Source of the DNA: JBDTSW01 sp963797835
GTDB lineage: Bacteria; Actinomycetota; Thermoleophilia; Solirubrobacterales; 70-9
Direction of reading: 5' to 3'
Assembly: GCA_963797835.1 (NCBI GenBank)
Contig: CAWCRN010000024.1
Coordinates: 434,001-498,000 of the forward strand
DNA: 64,000 bases
Below are positions 1 through 9,335 of the stretch, piece after piece. The translations under genes were made by a program, and so were the position numbers. The notes beneath the pieces are model-generated. The model worked only from the letters and a program-made list of their open reading frames with translations. It ran no database searches and was not told the DNA's origin. How positions within the stretch are numbered: the first letter of the stretch is position 1; each line of letters begins with the position of its first letter.

Positions 1-325
1 CACCCGGTCCTCGAGCGGCACGGGGTAGAGGTCGTGGATCAGCATCAGGCTGGCCACGAGCCCGTCGTTCTGGAGCTGCTCCTTCACCTCGGCGCCGGTC
101 TCCCCGGCCTCGTCGATCGCCGCGAAGATCCGCTCGAGGCCCTCGCCGTAGAGCTCGAGCACGGCGGAGACCAGCTCGTCCGCGCTCTCACGCGCCGCCG
201 GGTCGGGGAGCTGTGCGAGGCGCTCGGTCAGCTCCTGGACCCGGGCCACCAGCGCCTCCGGGGCGGGCGACCCGAGCTCCGCCGCCGCGGCGGCGGAGCT
301 TCCATTCGTCTGTTCGGCTGCCATG
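1..325 (-). CDS. NifU-like protein of the hydrogenase operon (5' part only; runs off the left edge)
   Basis: The ATG is at 325-323 and 108 codons are visible before the window ends. The N-terminus is Ala/Glu-rich and low complexity, followed by helices ending in LMLIHDLYPVPLEDRV, a stretch I associate with NifU-type C-terminal domain proteins encoded beside group 1h [NiFe] hydrogenases. Such proteins are thought to carry or deliver Fe-S clusters. The CXXC expected further on lies outside the window. The start is 28 nt after the restored hhyL stop, so it is probably co-transcribed and the last visible gene of the operon. The identification rests on context and a short motif. Confidence 0.6.
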
Positions 326-353
326 CCTATGTCGACCTGCCTCCCCGGCAGCT

Positions 354-2135
354 CAGCACATCCCCGTCGGCGTGTGCTGGACCTTGCGCACCTGGCCCGC
401 CGCCGTACATGTGCACGCCGCACGGCAGGCACGGGTCGAAGCTGCGCACGGCCCGCATGATGTCGACGCCCTTGAAGTTCTCCGGGCCGTTCTCCTCGAA
501 GATCGGGGTGTTCTGCACCGCGTCCTCGTAGGGGCCGGGAGTCCCGTAGACGTCGCGAACGCTGGCGTTCCACGGCGTCGGCGGGTAGGGCTGGTAGTTG
601 GCGATTTTGCCGTCCTGGATGACCATGTGATGCGAGAGGACTCCGCGGGCCGCCTCGTGGAAACCGACGCTTACGGCCTCCTGCGGCACCTTGAAGTCGT
701 TCCAGCTCTTGGTCCGTCCGGCGCGGATCTCGGTGAGCGCCCGCTCCAGGCAATGCAGGCCGATCAGGGCCGAGTACGCCTGGTGATACGTGCGGGCGCG
801 GTCGCGCTCGATCGCGTTCGACTTCTCCGGGACCTTCCACTCCATCTCGACCTCGGGGAAGCTGGCCGTCCGGGGCAGCACCATCTGGATCGAGTTCCCG
901 GTCGCCTTCGCGTAGCCGAAGTCGACGATGCCGGCCTTCGCCGTGCACCACTGGCGCGCGAACGGCCCGCCGCCGGTGTCGCAGCAGACGTACTTGTCGT
1001 TGCGCTTGTCGTACATCCGGGGCGAGACGACCCACGAGTACTTGTCCGTGAAGTCGCGCGCCTGCGGCCGCGGCAGCGTCACCTTGTTCCAGGGGTGGCG
1101 CGGGTCCACGTCGTTGCCGAGCGGGTCCTTGGTCACGAACGGCTCCTGGCTGTCGGTCCAGTCGTCGAAGTACGACGACCCGAGCAGGATCCGGATCATG
1201 AGGTTGATCTCGACGAGGTCCGTCGTGATCAGCTCGCCGTCGAAGGCGACCCCGGGGGTGATGTACCGCTTGTTCCCCCACTCGTCCATGTTCTCGTAGC
1301 GGTAGTCGACGTAGTCGGGGTCGTCGAAGCAGCCCCAGTTGACGAGGTTGGTGTCGCGGTAGCCGACCATGTCGTACCCCGGCAACTCCCTCAGGAAGAA
1401 GTCGTAGAGGTCGTCGTGCATCGGCACGCTGCGCTTGACGTAGTCGAAGTAGCGCATCAGCCGCACGTAGTAGTCGGTGCACGTCTGGTGCGTGATGTGC
1501 GCGCTGCACCCACCCGGGAGGATGGTCGAGGGGTGCGTGTGGCGCCCGCCGAACAGGCAGTACATCTCGCGCGTGTAGCGGGCCACCTGGAGGGTCTCGA
1601 GGTAGAACTCGCCGGTGAACGGGTTCAGCGACCGCATGATGTCGGCGATCGTCCGGTAGCCGTGGATGTCGCCACCTGGCGCGAGCTCCTGCTCCGCCTT
1701 CTGGAGCAGCGACGGGTTGGTCTCCTTGACCATCTGCTCGCAGAAGTCCACGTTGCACATGCAGTCGTTGAAGATCGCGTGGTCGAACATGTAGTCAGCG
1801 GTCTCGGCCAGGTTGTACGCGAGGTCGCCCAGCGGGGGCGGCTTCACGCCGTAGGCCATGTTCTGGTTGAGACACGAGCAGGTGCAGTGGTTGTCACCGC
1901 AGATGCCGCAGATGCGCGAGGTGATGAAGTGCGCGTCGCGCGGGTCGATCCCCTTCATGAAGATGTCGAACCCGCGGAAGATCATCGAGGTCGAGTAGCA
2001 CTTGAGGACCTCCCGGTTCGAGAAGTCGATCTCCGTGTGGATGCCGAGCGAGCCCACGATCCGCGTGATCGGGTCCCACGACATCTCCTTGACCATGACC
2101 TTCGAGTCGCCTCGGGGGGTCTCTACCGTTGCCAT
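354..2135 (-). CDS. hhyL: Group 1h [NiFe] hydrogenase large subunit (apparent indel near the 3' end)
   Basis: Catalytic subunit of a high-affinity, H2-oxidising [NiFe] hydrogenase. The Ni-Fe centre is bound by two Cys pairs: RICGICGDNH (C76, C79) and SFDPCLPCGVHM (C569, C572), both in the form typical of group 1h. The as-read frame continues to 327 with an unusual Gly-rich tail. Removing one base in the G/C run around 396-405 instead gives AAGQVRKVQHTPTGMC and a stop at 354-356, which resembles the normal tail removed by the maturation protease after His575. The start ATG is preceded by a GGAGGAG-like ribosome site. It follows hhyS and precedes the NifU-like gene. By family, the enzyme would scavenge H2 for the respiratory chain. 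Confidence 0.93.
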
Positions 2136-2195
2136 CTGCGTCTCCTCCTGATCTGAGTCTCTAAGTCGATCCGTTCTCGTGGCCCTCGCGCGGCC

Positions 2196-3285
2196 TCAGC
2201 TGCCGGGCGGGCGGTAGCCCTCCCCCTCGAGGCGTAGCCGGTGAGGATCTGCTTCCCGGGCTTGCGCCACTCGGGCTCGACGTCGTACTTGTTCTTGATG
2301 TTCCGGTGGCGGAAGTAGCGGAACATCGGGCCCGGGAAGAACCGCTCGAACGTCGCTCCCGCGCTGCCCGCCGCGATCCGGGTCCATGAACGGCATGAAC
2401 TTGTCGGGGAAGCCGGGCATCGTGCACGCCATGCAGATGCCGCCCACGTTCGGGCAGCCCCCGTAGCCGTCGACCCAGCCGCGGACCGGCACGTTGCACT
2501 TCACCACCGGGCCCTTGCAGCCCAGCTTGATCAGGCAGCGCGGGTCGTCGCCGTACTCGGTGGCGAACTGGCCCTCCTCGGCGAAGCCGGCGCGGTTGCA
2601 GCCCTCGCGGACCGTGCGCCCGAACAGCCAGGTCGGCCGGCCCAGCTCGTCGAGGTCGGGGACCGGCGCCAGCCCGGCGAGGTGCAGCGCCAGGTAGAGC
2701 AGGGTCTCCGTCATGTTGTCGGGCTGGGCGGGGCAGCCGGGGATGTTCACGACCGGCAGGCCGGCGCTCGACTTCCAGTTCCAGCCGAGGTGGTCGGCGA
2801 CGCCCATCGCGCCGGTCGGGTTGTTCTTCATCGCCGGGATGCCGCCGTAGGTCGCGCAGGTGCCGATCGCGACCACCGCGGCCGCCTTCGGCGCCAGCCG
2901 GTCGAGCCACTCGCTGGTCGTGATCGGCTGCCCGGTCTCGGGGTCGTCGCCGATCGCCGCGAAGTATCCGTCGCCGGACGAGCTCCTCGTTGGGGATCGA
3001 GCCCTCGACGCAGAGGACGAACGGGTCGAGCTCGCCGCGCTCGGCCTTCCACCACCACTCGATGAAGTCGGGGCCGTTCTCGTAGGCGAGGACGGGGTTG
3101 TGCACGATCACCTTCGGCATGCCCGGGATCGCCTGGGTGATGATGTCCTCCAGGCTCGGGTTGACCGCCGAGGTCATGGCGACCGAGTCGCCGTCGCAGG
3201 AGAGCCCGGTCGTCATCCAGATCACGTGGGCCTCGACCGCCTCGGTCGCCTTCTGGTTCGGCACGAACTCGGCCGTTACCGCCAT
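2196..3285 (-). CDS. hhyS: Group 1h [NiFe] hydrogenase small subunit (three apparent frameshifts)
   Basis: Fe-S electron-transfer subunit partnered with HhyL. The N-terminus has TTGLSCDGDS (C30...D33). An Asp in place of the usual Cys ligand of the proximal cluster is a known feature of this oxygen-tolerant group. Later segments show IGTCATYGG, NIPGCPAQPDN, LGCKGPVVKCNVP, GGCPNVGGICMACTMPGFPDK and the C-terminal MFRYFRHRNIKNKYDVEPEW. The reading frame changes near 2975-2985, 2368-2372 and 2235-2245. With the last one restored the protein probably ends EGEGYRPPGS at 2196. No Tat signal is evident. AGGAGAGG lies upstream of the ATG. The gene sits 35 nt after hypE. Confidence 0.88.
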
Positions 3286-3320
3286 CGCACACCTCTCCTC
3301 TTGTTGGTTGCACCTGTCAT

Positions 3321-4419
3321 TCAGCAGATCCTCGGAAGCGGGTCGCCCGCCAGCAGGTCCATCACCCGCCGGCCTCCGAAGGCCGTCTGGACCAGCACCA
3401 TGCCCGGGGGCTCGGCGCCGACCTCGCCGACCTCGGCCGCGCCCTCGCAGCCGGGCACGGCGCGCAGCGCCTCGAGCGCGGCGTCGGCTGCGTCGGGGGC
3501 GACGATCGCCACCATCACTCCCTCGTTGGCGACGTACATCGGGTCGATGCCCAGGAGCTCGGCGGCGCCGGCCACCTCGGGCGCGACCGGCACGTCGGCC
3601 TCGCGGACCAGCACCGAGGCGGTGGAGGCGCGCGCCAGCTCGTTGAGCACCGAGGCGACGCCGCCGCGGGTCGCGTCGCGCATGCAGCGAAGCGTCGCCG
3701 CCCGCGGCCTCCATCAGCGCGTCGGCGGCGGGCCACAGCGAGCGGGTGTCCGACTCGACCTCGGCGTCGAGCCCCAGCTCGCCGCGGGCGAGCATGATCG
3801 CGGTCCCGTGCGCGCCGATCGGGCCGGAGACGAGCACCCGGTCGCCGGGCTCGAGCGCGGCCGGGGAGAGCGAGGCGCGCTCGTCGCGGTGGCCGACGCC
3901 CGACGTGCTGATGTACATCGCGTCGGCGGCCCCGCGCTCGACGACCTTCGTGTCGCCGGTGATCACGGCGACGCCCGCCTCGGAGGCGGCCCGCGCGATC
4001 GCGTCGACCTCGGCGCGCAGCTCGTCGGCGTCGAGGCCCTCCTCGAGGACCAGCGCGACGCTGATCGCCAGCGGCCTCGCCCCGGCCATCGCCAGGTCGT
4101 TCACGGTGCCGTTCACGGCCAGCTCGCCGATCGAGCCGCCCGGGAAGCGGATCGGCTTGACGACGAAGGTGTCGGTCGTGAGGGAGACCGCGGTGCCGGC
4201 GATCGTCGATCGTGCCCGCGTCGGCGAGCTCGTCGAGGGCCTCGGAGGCGAAGGCGGGGGCGAGCAGGCCCTCGATCAGCGTCTGGGTCGCCTTGCCGCC
4301 GGCGCCGTGGGCCATCGTCACCTGGTCGTCCTTGAACCTCGGGCGCTTGGCGCGCGCGGTCTCGATGATCTCGAGGATGCGCTGCTCGCGGTCCGGGCGC
4401 TCTTGGCGGGCGCGCTCAC
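3321..4419 (-). CDS. hypE: Hydrogenase maturation protein HypE (three apparent frameshifts)
   Basis: HypE dehydrates the C-terminal thiocarboxamide to the cyano ligand transferred to iron during [NiFe] assembly. The protein ends DPLPRIC, and PRIC is the invariant HypE terminus whose Cys carries the cyanide. The N-terminal part contains QVTMAHGAGGKATQTLIEG, and the middle contains GDTKVVERG and MRDATRGGVASVLNELA, all AIR-synthase-superfamily features. Frame changes occur near 4400, 4207 and 3684. I chose GTG at 4419 because it overlaps the hypD stop by 4 nt (GTGA) and follows GGAGG. It is translationally coupled to hypD. Confidence 0.88.
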
Positions 4420-5540
4420 ACGACCTCCTTCTCGCTCTCGCGCGAGAAGCGGCCGTAGTTGTAGTAGGCGGCGCAGGCGCCCTCCGGCGAGACCATGCAG
4501 GTCCCGATCGCGTGCTCGGGCGTGCAGGCGGTGCCGAACACCTTGCACTCCCAGGGCTTGATCACGCCCTTCAGGACCTCGCCGCACTGGCAGGCCTTCG
4601 GGTCGGCGACGCGCACGCCCGGGACGCTGAAGTGCTCCTCGGCGTCGAACTCGGCGTAGGCGTCGGACAGCTTCAGCGCGCTCTGGGAGATGAAGCCCAG
4701 CCCGCGCCACTCGAAGTGGGGGCGCAGCTCGAAGACCTCGCTCATCACCTTGAGCGCCGCGGGGTTGCCCTCGTAGGGGACCACCCGCTTGTACTGGTTC
4801 TCGACCTCGCAGCGGCCCTCGGCGAGCTGCTCGAGCAGCATGTGGATCGCCTGGAGGATGTCGAGCGGCTCGAAGCCGGCCGTCGACCAGCGGGCGCCCG
4901 TAGTCGGCGGGGATGAACTCGAACGGGCGGACGCCGACGACGGTCGAGACGTGGCCGGGGCCGATGAAGCCGTCGAGCCGCAGGTCGGGCGAGTCGAGGA
5001 GCGCCCGCAGCGGCGGCACGATCGTCACGTGGTTGCACATGCAGAGGAAGTTCTCGATGCCCTCCGCCTTCGCGCGCTTCAGCGTCAGCGCGGTGGACGG
5101 GGCGGTGGTCTCGAAGCCGATCGCGAAGAAGACGACGGTCGCGGTCGGGGTTCTGCTTCGCGAGCCGCAGCGCGTCGAGCGGCGAGTAGACCATGCGGAT
5201 GTCGGCGCCGCGGGCCTTCGCGTCGGTGAACGTGCCGTCCGAGCCCGGCACGCGCATCATGTCGCCGAAGCAGGTGAAGATCACGCCTTCGTCGTGCGCG
5301 AGGGCGATCCCGTCGTCGATCCGCCCCATCGGGCATCACGCAGACCGGGCAGCCGGGGCCGTGGACCAGCTCGACCTCGTCGGGGAGGATGTCGTCGATC
5401 GCGTACTTGTAGATCGAGTGGGTGTGGCCGCCGCAGACCTCCATGAACTTGTAGGTGCGGCCGGGCTCCACGGACGCGACGATCTCGCCGGCGACGACCT
5501 GGCCCAGCTCGGCATCCCGGAACTCGTCGACGAACTTCAC
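4416..5540 (-). CDS. hypD: Hydrogenase maturation protein HypD (three apparent frameshifts)
   Basis: Fe-S scaffold protein that, with HypC, assembles the Fe(CN)2CO unit. Segments in three frames rebuild a full-length HypD of about 370 residues: FMEVCGGHTHSIYKY near residue 35, then GPGCPVCV, then FTCFGDMMRVPGS, MCNHVTIVPPLRALL, GFIGPGHVSTVVG, and a C-terminus with ACQCGEVLKGVIKPWECKVFG carrying the [4Fe-4S] cysteines. Frame changes lie near 5330, 5148 and 4895. The GTG start (5540) overlaps the stop of the upstream hypC-like gene by 4 nt. Gene order and overlaps support one operon running from hypC to the structural genes. Confidence 0.88.
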
Positions 5541-5809
5541 GCGGCGCCCTCCGAGGTTGGTGATCGCCGTGCCCGCGTGGACCAGCAGGATGTCGGCTGG
5601 GCGAGACGGGCTGGACGAGCGCGATCTCGACCGTCTGGCGCTCGCCGGAGGCGTGCTCGCAGAGGGCGAGCTCGCGGTCGGCGTCGATGCGAGACGACCC
5701 GCATCTCCTCGGCGACGTCGCCGCAGGTGATGCAGCCGGACTCGGGATCGCAGTGGGGCTCCTGAACGGGGCGAACATCGGTCAACGTCGTGTCCACCCC
5801 TGAGCTCAT
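5537..5809 (-). CDS. Second HypC/HupF-like hydrogenase assembly protein (frameshifted)
   Basis: A protein of about 90 residues beginning with 20 residues of linker and then CDPESGCITCGDVAEEMRVV, continuing in the other frames as ELALCEHASGERQTVEIALV and LLVHAGTAITNLGG. This Cys-rich form of the HypC/HupF family is a second paralogue often found beside hypC and hypD in actinobacterial hydrogenase operons. It lacks the MCLAIPG start of canonical HypC, so it may bind iron or metal through its CXXC-type cysteines. Frame changes lie near 5690 and 5600. It overlaps hypD by 4 nt. Confidence 0.7.
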   Translation of the reverse strand: MSSGVDTTLTDVRPVQEPHCDPESGCITCGDVAEEMRVVSHRRRPRARPLRARLRRAPDGRDRARPARLAQPTSCWSTRARRSPTSEGAA

Positions 5810-5867
5810 CGCTGCGGCGCGCCCCTCGACTGCCGGCCCTGCGCGCGGATCTTGACCCGGCGGCGCA

Positions 5868-6147
5868 TCACTCGATGACGCTCGCCTTCAGCTCCTCGAG
5901 CTCCTGCTCGTAGTCGGCGCCCATGCCCTCGAGCATGCGGCGGGTCGCGATCGCCTCGGCCTCGTCCACCTTGGAGAGCGCGAAGCCGACGTGGATCAGG
6001 ACCCAGTCGCCGGGCCCGACGCCGCCGCGGCTCCTCGTCGAGGAGGCCGATGTTCACGTTGCGGCGTACCCCCGCCACATCCACCTTGGCGAGCCGGTTC
6101 GACTCGTCGACCACTTCTAGGATTTGCCCGGGGATGGCCAGGCACAT
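5868..6147 (-). CDS. hypC: Hydrogenase maturation chaperone HypC (one apparent frameshift)
   Basis: Canonical HypC begins MCLAIPG, and Cys2 contacts the Fe(CN)2CO precursor and the large subunit. Here the sequence reads MCLAIPGQILEVVDESNRLA and continues with DVAGVRRNVNIGLLDEE. After a frame change near 6030 it reads DWVLIHVGFALSKVDEAEA and ends ELKASVIE at 5868. The start at 6147 was chosen because Met-Cys must be N-terminal, although an in-frame upstream Met exists at 6192. It is the first gene of the minus-strand hydrogenase operon, 154 nt from the divergent Fur-family gene. Confidence 0.88.
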
Positions 6148-6263
6148 AGCGGGTCTTTCTCTCTCGTGCTGCCCCGCGCCGGAACCTATCACCTTGTGCC
6201 GAAGCGCTCAAACCCGCCCAAATCGGTCGTATTTGGGCACCCTAATTCGAGATCCGACCGCAC

Positions 6264-6280
6264 TTGCAACACATTCGCAA
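6264..6280. promoter_or_regulatory. Nur-box-like nickel operator
   Basis: TTGCAA-CACAT-TCGCAA matches the published Streptomyces Nur box (tTGCaa-N5-ttGCAA) at 11 of 12 half-site positions, including the 5-nt spacing. It lies in the 154-bp divergent gap between hypC (minus) and the Fur-family gene (plus), 21 nt before the latter's GTG. This placement would let a nickel-bound repressor control the regulator/permease genes and possibly the hydrogenase operon. Binding is inferred from the sequence. Confidence 0.6.
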
Positions 6281-6301
6281 GAGCGATAGGGTCGCGACGA
6301 A

Positions 6302-6788
6302 GTGACCACCGCCCACCTCACCCCGGAGGTGCAGGTCGAGAGCGTCGACGACGCGGTCGCGACCCTGAAGGCGGAGGGCCTGCGCGTATCGGCTGCACGG
6401 CGCCTGCTCGTCGAGGCCCTCTTCGCCGCCGGCGGGCCGGTGACGGCCGAGCAGATCGCCGCCGGGTCGGGCGGGCGCGTCCCCGAGTCGGACGTGGGGT
6501 CGGTCTATCGCAACCTCGAGCTGCTCGAGCGCGTGGGGCTGGTGCGCCACGCGCACCTGGGCCACGGCCCGGCCGTCTACGCGCTGGCGGGCAAGCTCGC
6601 CCCGGCCTACCTGATCTGCGAGCGCTGCGGCGGGCGCCGGGCGCTCACCGACCGCGAGCTCGAGCCGCTGCGGCGCTCGATCCGCACTCGCTTCGGCTAC
6701 CACGCCCGCTTCCGCCACTTCCCGATCACGGGCCTCTGCGAGACCTGCGCGGAGCGCTTCGAGCCGAGGCGAAGGGCAGCGGCAGTGA
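6302..6788 (+). CDS. Fur-family metalloregulator, probably nickel-sensing (Nur-like)
   Basis: About 161 residues. The winged-helix domain is at 20-90 (GLRVSAARRLLVEAL; VGSVYRNLELLERVGLV). The dimerisation domain has HAHLGHG and a structural zinc site made by C106-X2-C109 and C146-X2-C149. Clustering with a nickel permease, a [NiFe] hydrogenase and a Nur-like box argues for nickel sensing, not iron or zinc, but no ligand assay can be read from sequence. As read there is no stop before the permease. A single-base indel just upstream would end the gene at TGA 6786-6788, overlapping the next GTG by 4 nt, the same arrangement seen between hyp genes. A true fusion is the alternative. Confidence 0.8.
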
Positions 6789-7553
6789 GCTTCGACTCCC
6801 TGTTCGCCCCGGTCGAGCACGCCGACGAGTGGCTCACGGGCCTGTTCGAGGGCGCCCCGCTGCTCGTGGCGCTTGGGCTGGCGCTCGTGCTCGGGCTGCG
6901 GCACGCCTCCGACCCCGATCACCTGGTCGCCGTCACGTCGCTGATGGCGAGCGACGACGCCGACTCGCGCAGGCGCGGTGCAGCCTCGGGCGCCTGGTGG
7001 GGGCTGGGCCACGCAGCGATGCTGCTCGCGATCGGCCTACCGCTGATCGCGTTCAAGTCCGAGCTGCCGGCCTGGCTCGAGGCCGGCGCCGAGAAGGCCG
7101 TGGGCGTGGTGATCGTGGTCCTCGCGGCGCGCGTGGTCTGGAAGTGGGTGCGGGGCGACTACCGCGCCGGAGTCCACCACCACGAGCCGCCCGCGGACGT
7201 CGCGCCCGGCGGTCGGAGCATCGACACCTCCGCCGGGCCGCATGCCCGAGGAGCACCGGCACGTCGAGGTTCGCACCCCGCACCAGGCGTTCGGGATCGG
7301 CGTCCTGCACGGGCTGGCCGGCAGCGGCGCCGTCGTCCTGCTGCTGATCGCCGCCCTGCCCACCCGGCTCGAGGCGGCGGCGGCGCTGGCGGTGTTCGCG
7401 CCGATGTCGATCCTCTCGATGGCGGCGCTGACCGGGGCCTTCGCCTGGATCCTGACGCGGCCCGTGATCGAGCCGGTCTACCGCCGCGTGCTGATCCCGG
7501 CCCTGGGCGTGTTCGGCATCCTGTTCGGCCTCTGGTACGCCGGGCTCACCTAG
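6785..7553 (+). CDS. Nickel/cobalt permease (NicO/NiCoT type; one apparent frameshift)
   Basis: Integral membrane transporter for Ni2+ (or Co2+). The signature LRHASDPDHLVAVTSL, a variant of the H-X4-DH metal-binding helix, follows a hydrophobic segment. Later come WWGLGHAAMLLAIGL, a His-rich cytoplasmic loop (VHHHEPP), and after a frame change near 7225-7240 the second half, HQAFGIGVLHGLAGSGAVVL, with two or three further membrane helices ending GILFGLWYAGLT. The GTG start overlaps the regulator end. It probably supplies nickel for the hydrogenase and is controlled through the site at 6264. Confidence 0.8.
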
Positions 7554-7560
7554 CCGGGCC

Positions 7561-8378
7561 TTACGGCGGGGCCGCCGCGAAGCCGACCGAGTAGAGCTCG
7601 GCGCCGGCGCTCGGTCCGAGCCGGTGTGCGACTCGTGGCGGGGTGCTCGGCCAGCGCGTAGAGGCCGGGGCCGGTCGACGTCGAGGTTCGCGCTCGGGGT
7701 CTCCGTCGAGCGACACCCAGGGCGCCCTCGCCATCGACCGCGGCGAAGGCGCCGCCGGCCGCGTAATCGATCTCGAGCGCCGTCTCCGGCCCGCGGGGCG
7801 CCACGGCTCGCCCGGGCCGCCGCCCGGAAACAGCTCCTCCGTGGGGGGAGCCACCATGGCCCCGGGGGCGTCCGATGGCCGCAGCGGGGCCATCGGCTCG
7901 GGCAGGTCGAGCAGGGCGTTGCCCGCCCGTAGCTCCTCCTGGATCGCCTCCTCCGTCGCCCGGTACTCGCCCTCGCCGAAGTGAAACCACGAGAGCGCGC
8001 CGCCCGCGCTCCACAGGAACAGCGAGGGCCAGCCCTTGGCGCCGTAGTCGTGCCAGATCGCGTAGGAGGAGTCCTGGGCCACCGGGTAGGCGATGCCCAG
8101 TCCCGTGATTCCGGCCTCGAGGGCGCGGGCCGTCTTCGTGAACGGGAACCGGGGCGAGTGGACCCCCAGCACGCTCAGGCCCGTTGCGGCGTAGCGCTCG
8201 TGCCAGGCCTTGACGTACGGGATCGCGCGGACGCTGTTGAACTGCGCGAAGTCGAAGAAGTGGACGAGCACGGGCCCCCGCGCCGTCAACTCGGCCATCG
8301 AGCCGGCTCGCTGCCCAGCCAGCGCACGCGCGGAGGCAGCTCGGGGGCGGCGATGTCGGCGCGGGGGGGCCGGGCCAC
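7561..8378 (-). CDS. Thioredoxin-fold (TlpA/DipZ C-domain-like) protein lacking CXXC (several frameshifts)
   Basis: The start is taken as GTG 8378, giving an N-terminus VARPPRADIAAPELPPRV, then VLVHFFDFAQFNSVRAIPYV, WHERYAATGLSVLGVHSPRF and GWPSLFLWSAGGALSWFHFGEGEY. This follows the redoxin domain of DipZ-like proteins, but where those carry a CXXC the sequence reads FAQFNSVR, so a classical disulfide activity is unlikely. The C-terminal third resembles the galactose-binding tail of DipZ (ALEIDYAAGGAFAAVD; ELYSVGFAAAPP). Frame changes lie near 8300, 7795, 7725, 7685 and 7635. The gene lies 5 nt after the catalase-like gene and is probably in one operon with it. Confidence 0.6.
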
Positions 8379-8383
8379 TGCGG

Positions 8384-9285
8384 CTAGCCGGTGCGCCGGG
8401 CGTGCGAGAGCGTGTAGACGGCGGGGCGGAAGCGCAGCGCCGGGTCGTCGGAGGCCTCGATGCCGTCGGTGAGGCGCATCGGGTCGAAGACGATGCCGTC
8501 GTCGGCATCGTGATCGATCGCGGTCACCTCGAGCGTCCCGAGCGGACCCGCTGGCGGTCGGCGGGCCACACCGCGGATGGGTCGTGGGGGTCATCGCCCT
8601 CGCCCGCGATCTGGACCTCCAGCTCCATGCGCATCGGACTCTCGCGCGAGGCGCTCCTCGCAGCTCGTCGAACAGGTAGTCGCGACCTGCCGCCTTCGCG
8701 TCCCGCCGCGAGATGTTCTTCTCGGGGACCGTCGGGCGCCACGTGTAGCGGACCCAGCGACGGGTCTCGTCCGCGTTCGTGGAGCCGAACGCGTGGAGCG
8801 CCTTGTACGAGCGGGCGGCGAAGCTCGTCGGCAGGGCGGCCATCGTCCTCAGGGTGCAGGGCAGCGCGAGGGTCGCCTTCGGGTTCTTCGCCAGCAGCCC
8901 CGGGACCCGCGCGAGGCCGGAGAGCGGACGGCTTGCTCGCCCTCACCGAGTCGAAGAAGCCCTCCTGGTCCTTGAAGGGGAACCGGTCGAGGGTCTGGCG
9001 AGAGGATGTCGGTCCGGGACCCGTCCGGGAGGTGGAAGCTCACCGCCAGCCCGCGGACGTCGGGGTCGTAGTCGGGCACCGTGGGGTCGCCGCCGCCGTT
9101 CGAGAAGCGAACCGAGGCGGGCACGCGGTCGCCGCTCAGGTGGGCTGCCCGTGACAGCCGCTGCCGTGCTCGCTGGCTCGGAACGTCGCGACGCAGTGCA
9201 TCCCCTTCGCGTGAAGCGCGCGATGTCGCGGGTGCCTGCCGAAGCGGTCGGTGAGGACATCCATTCCCTCCTCCGGGGTGGTCAT
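8384..9285 (-). CDS. Catalase-related (SrpA-type) heme peroxidase, heavily frameshifted
   Basis: Pieces in three frames rebuild a protein of about 300 residues: MTTPEEGMDVLTDRFGRHPR, LHAKGMHCVATFRASE, VRFSNGGGDPTVPDYDPDVRG, AVSFHLPDGSRTDIL, FAARSYKALHAFGSTNAD, VRYTWRPTVPEKNISRRDAK, DYLFDEL and a C-terminus VFDPMRLTDGIEASDDPALR. Order and motifs match the minimal catalase-fold peroxidases (heme-pocket His in LHAKG, Asn-bearing RFSNG). The substrate is unknown. At least six frame changes are needed, which makes this the most damaged gene here. Either the local assembly is poor or it is a pseudogene. Confidence 0.65.
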
Positions 9286-9335
9286 GGCGGGACAGTATGC
9301 TCGGGGAAGCCCCGCCACGAACCAGGAGAGCCACG

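Noticed and set aside
396..2135. Selenocysteine (TGA) or programmed frameshifting in the hydrogenase genes
   Set aside because: All Ni-binding positions are ordinary Cys codons. Frame changes occur at unrelated sites with no slippery heptamer and also hit sufB, htpX and tld genes.
213..2156. Long opposite-strand open frame across hhyL (647 codons), with similar ones at 20117-22183, 34587-36839 and 47448-49823
   Set aside because: High GC leaves few stops on the reverse strand. Products are Arg/Val/Asp-rich without motifs and lie fully over clearly recognised genes.
5806..5869. A 20-codon ORF (MRRRVKIRAQGRQSRGAPQR) between hypC and the second hypC-like gene, with TGATG and ATGA overlaps
   Set aside because: Too short and basic to support as a gene. 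It could only serve translational coupling; nothing else argues for a product.
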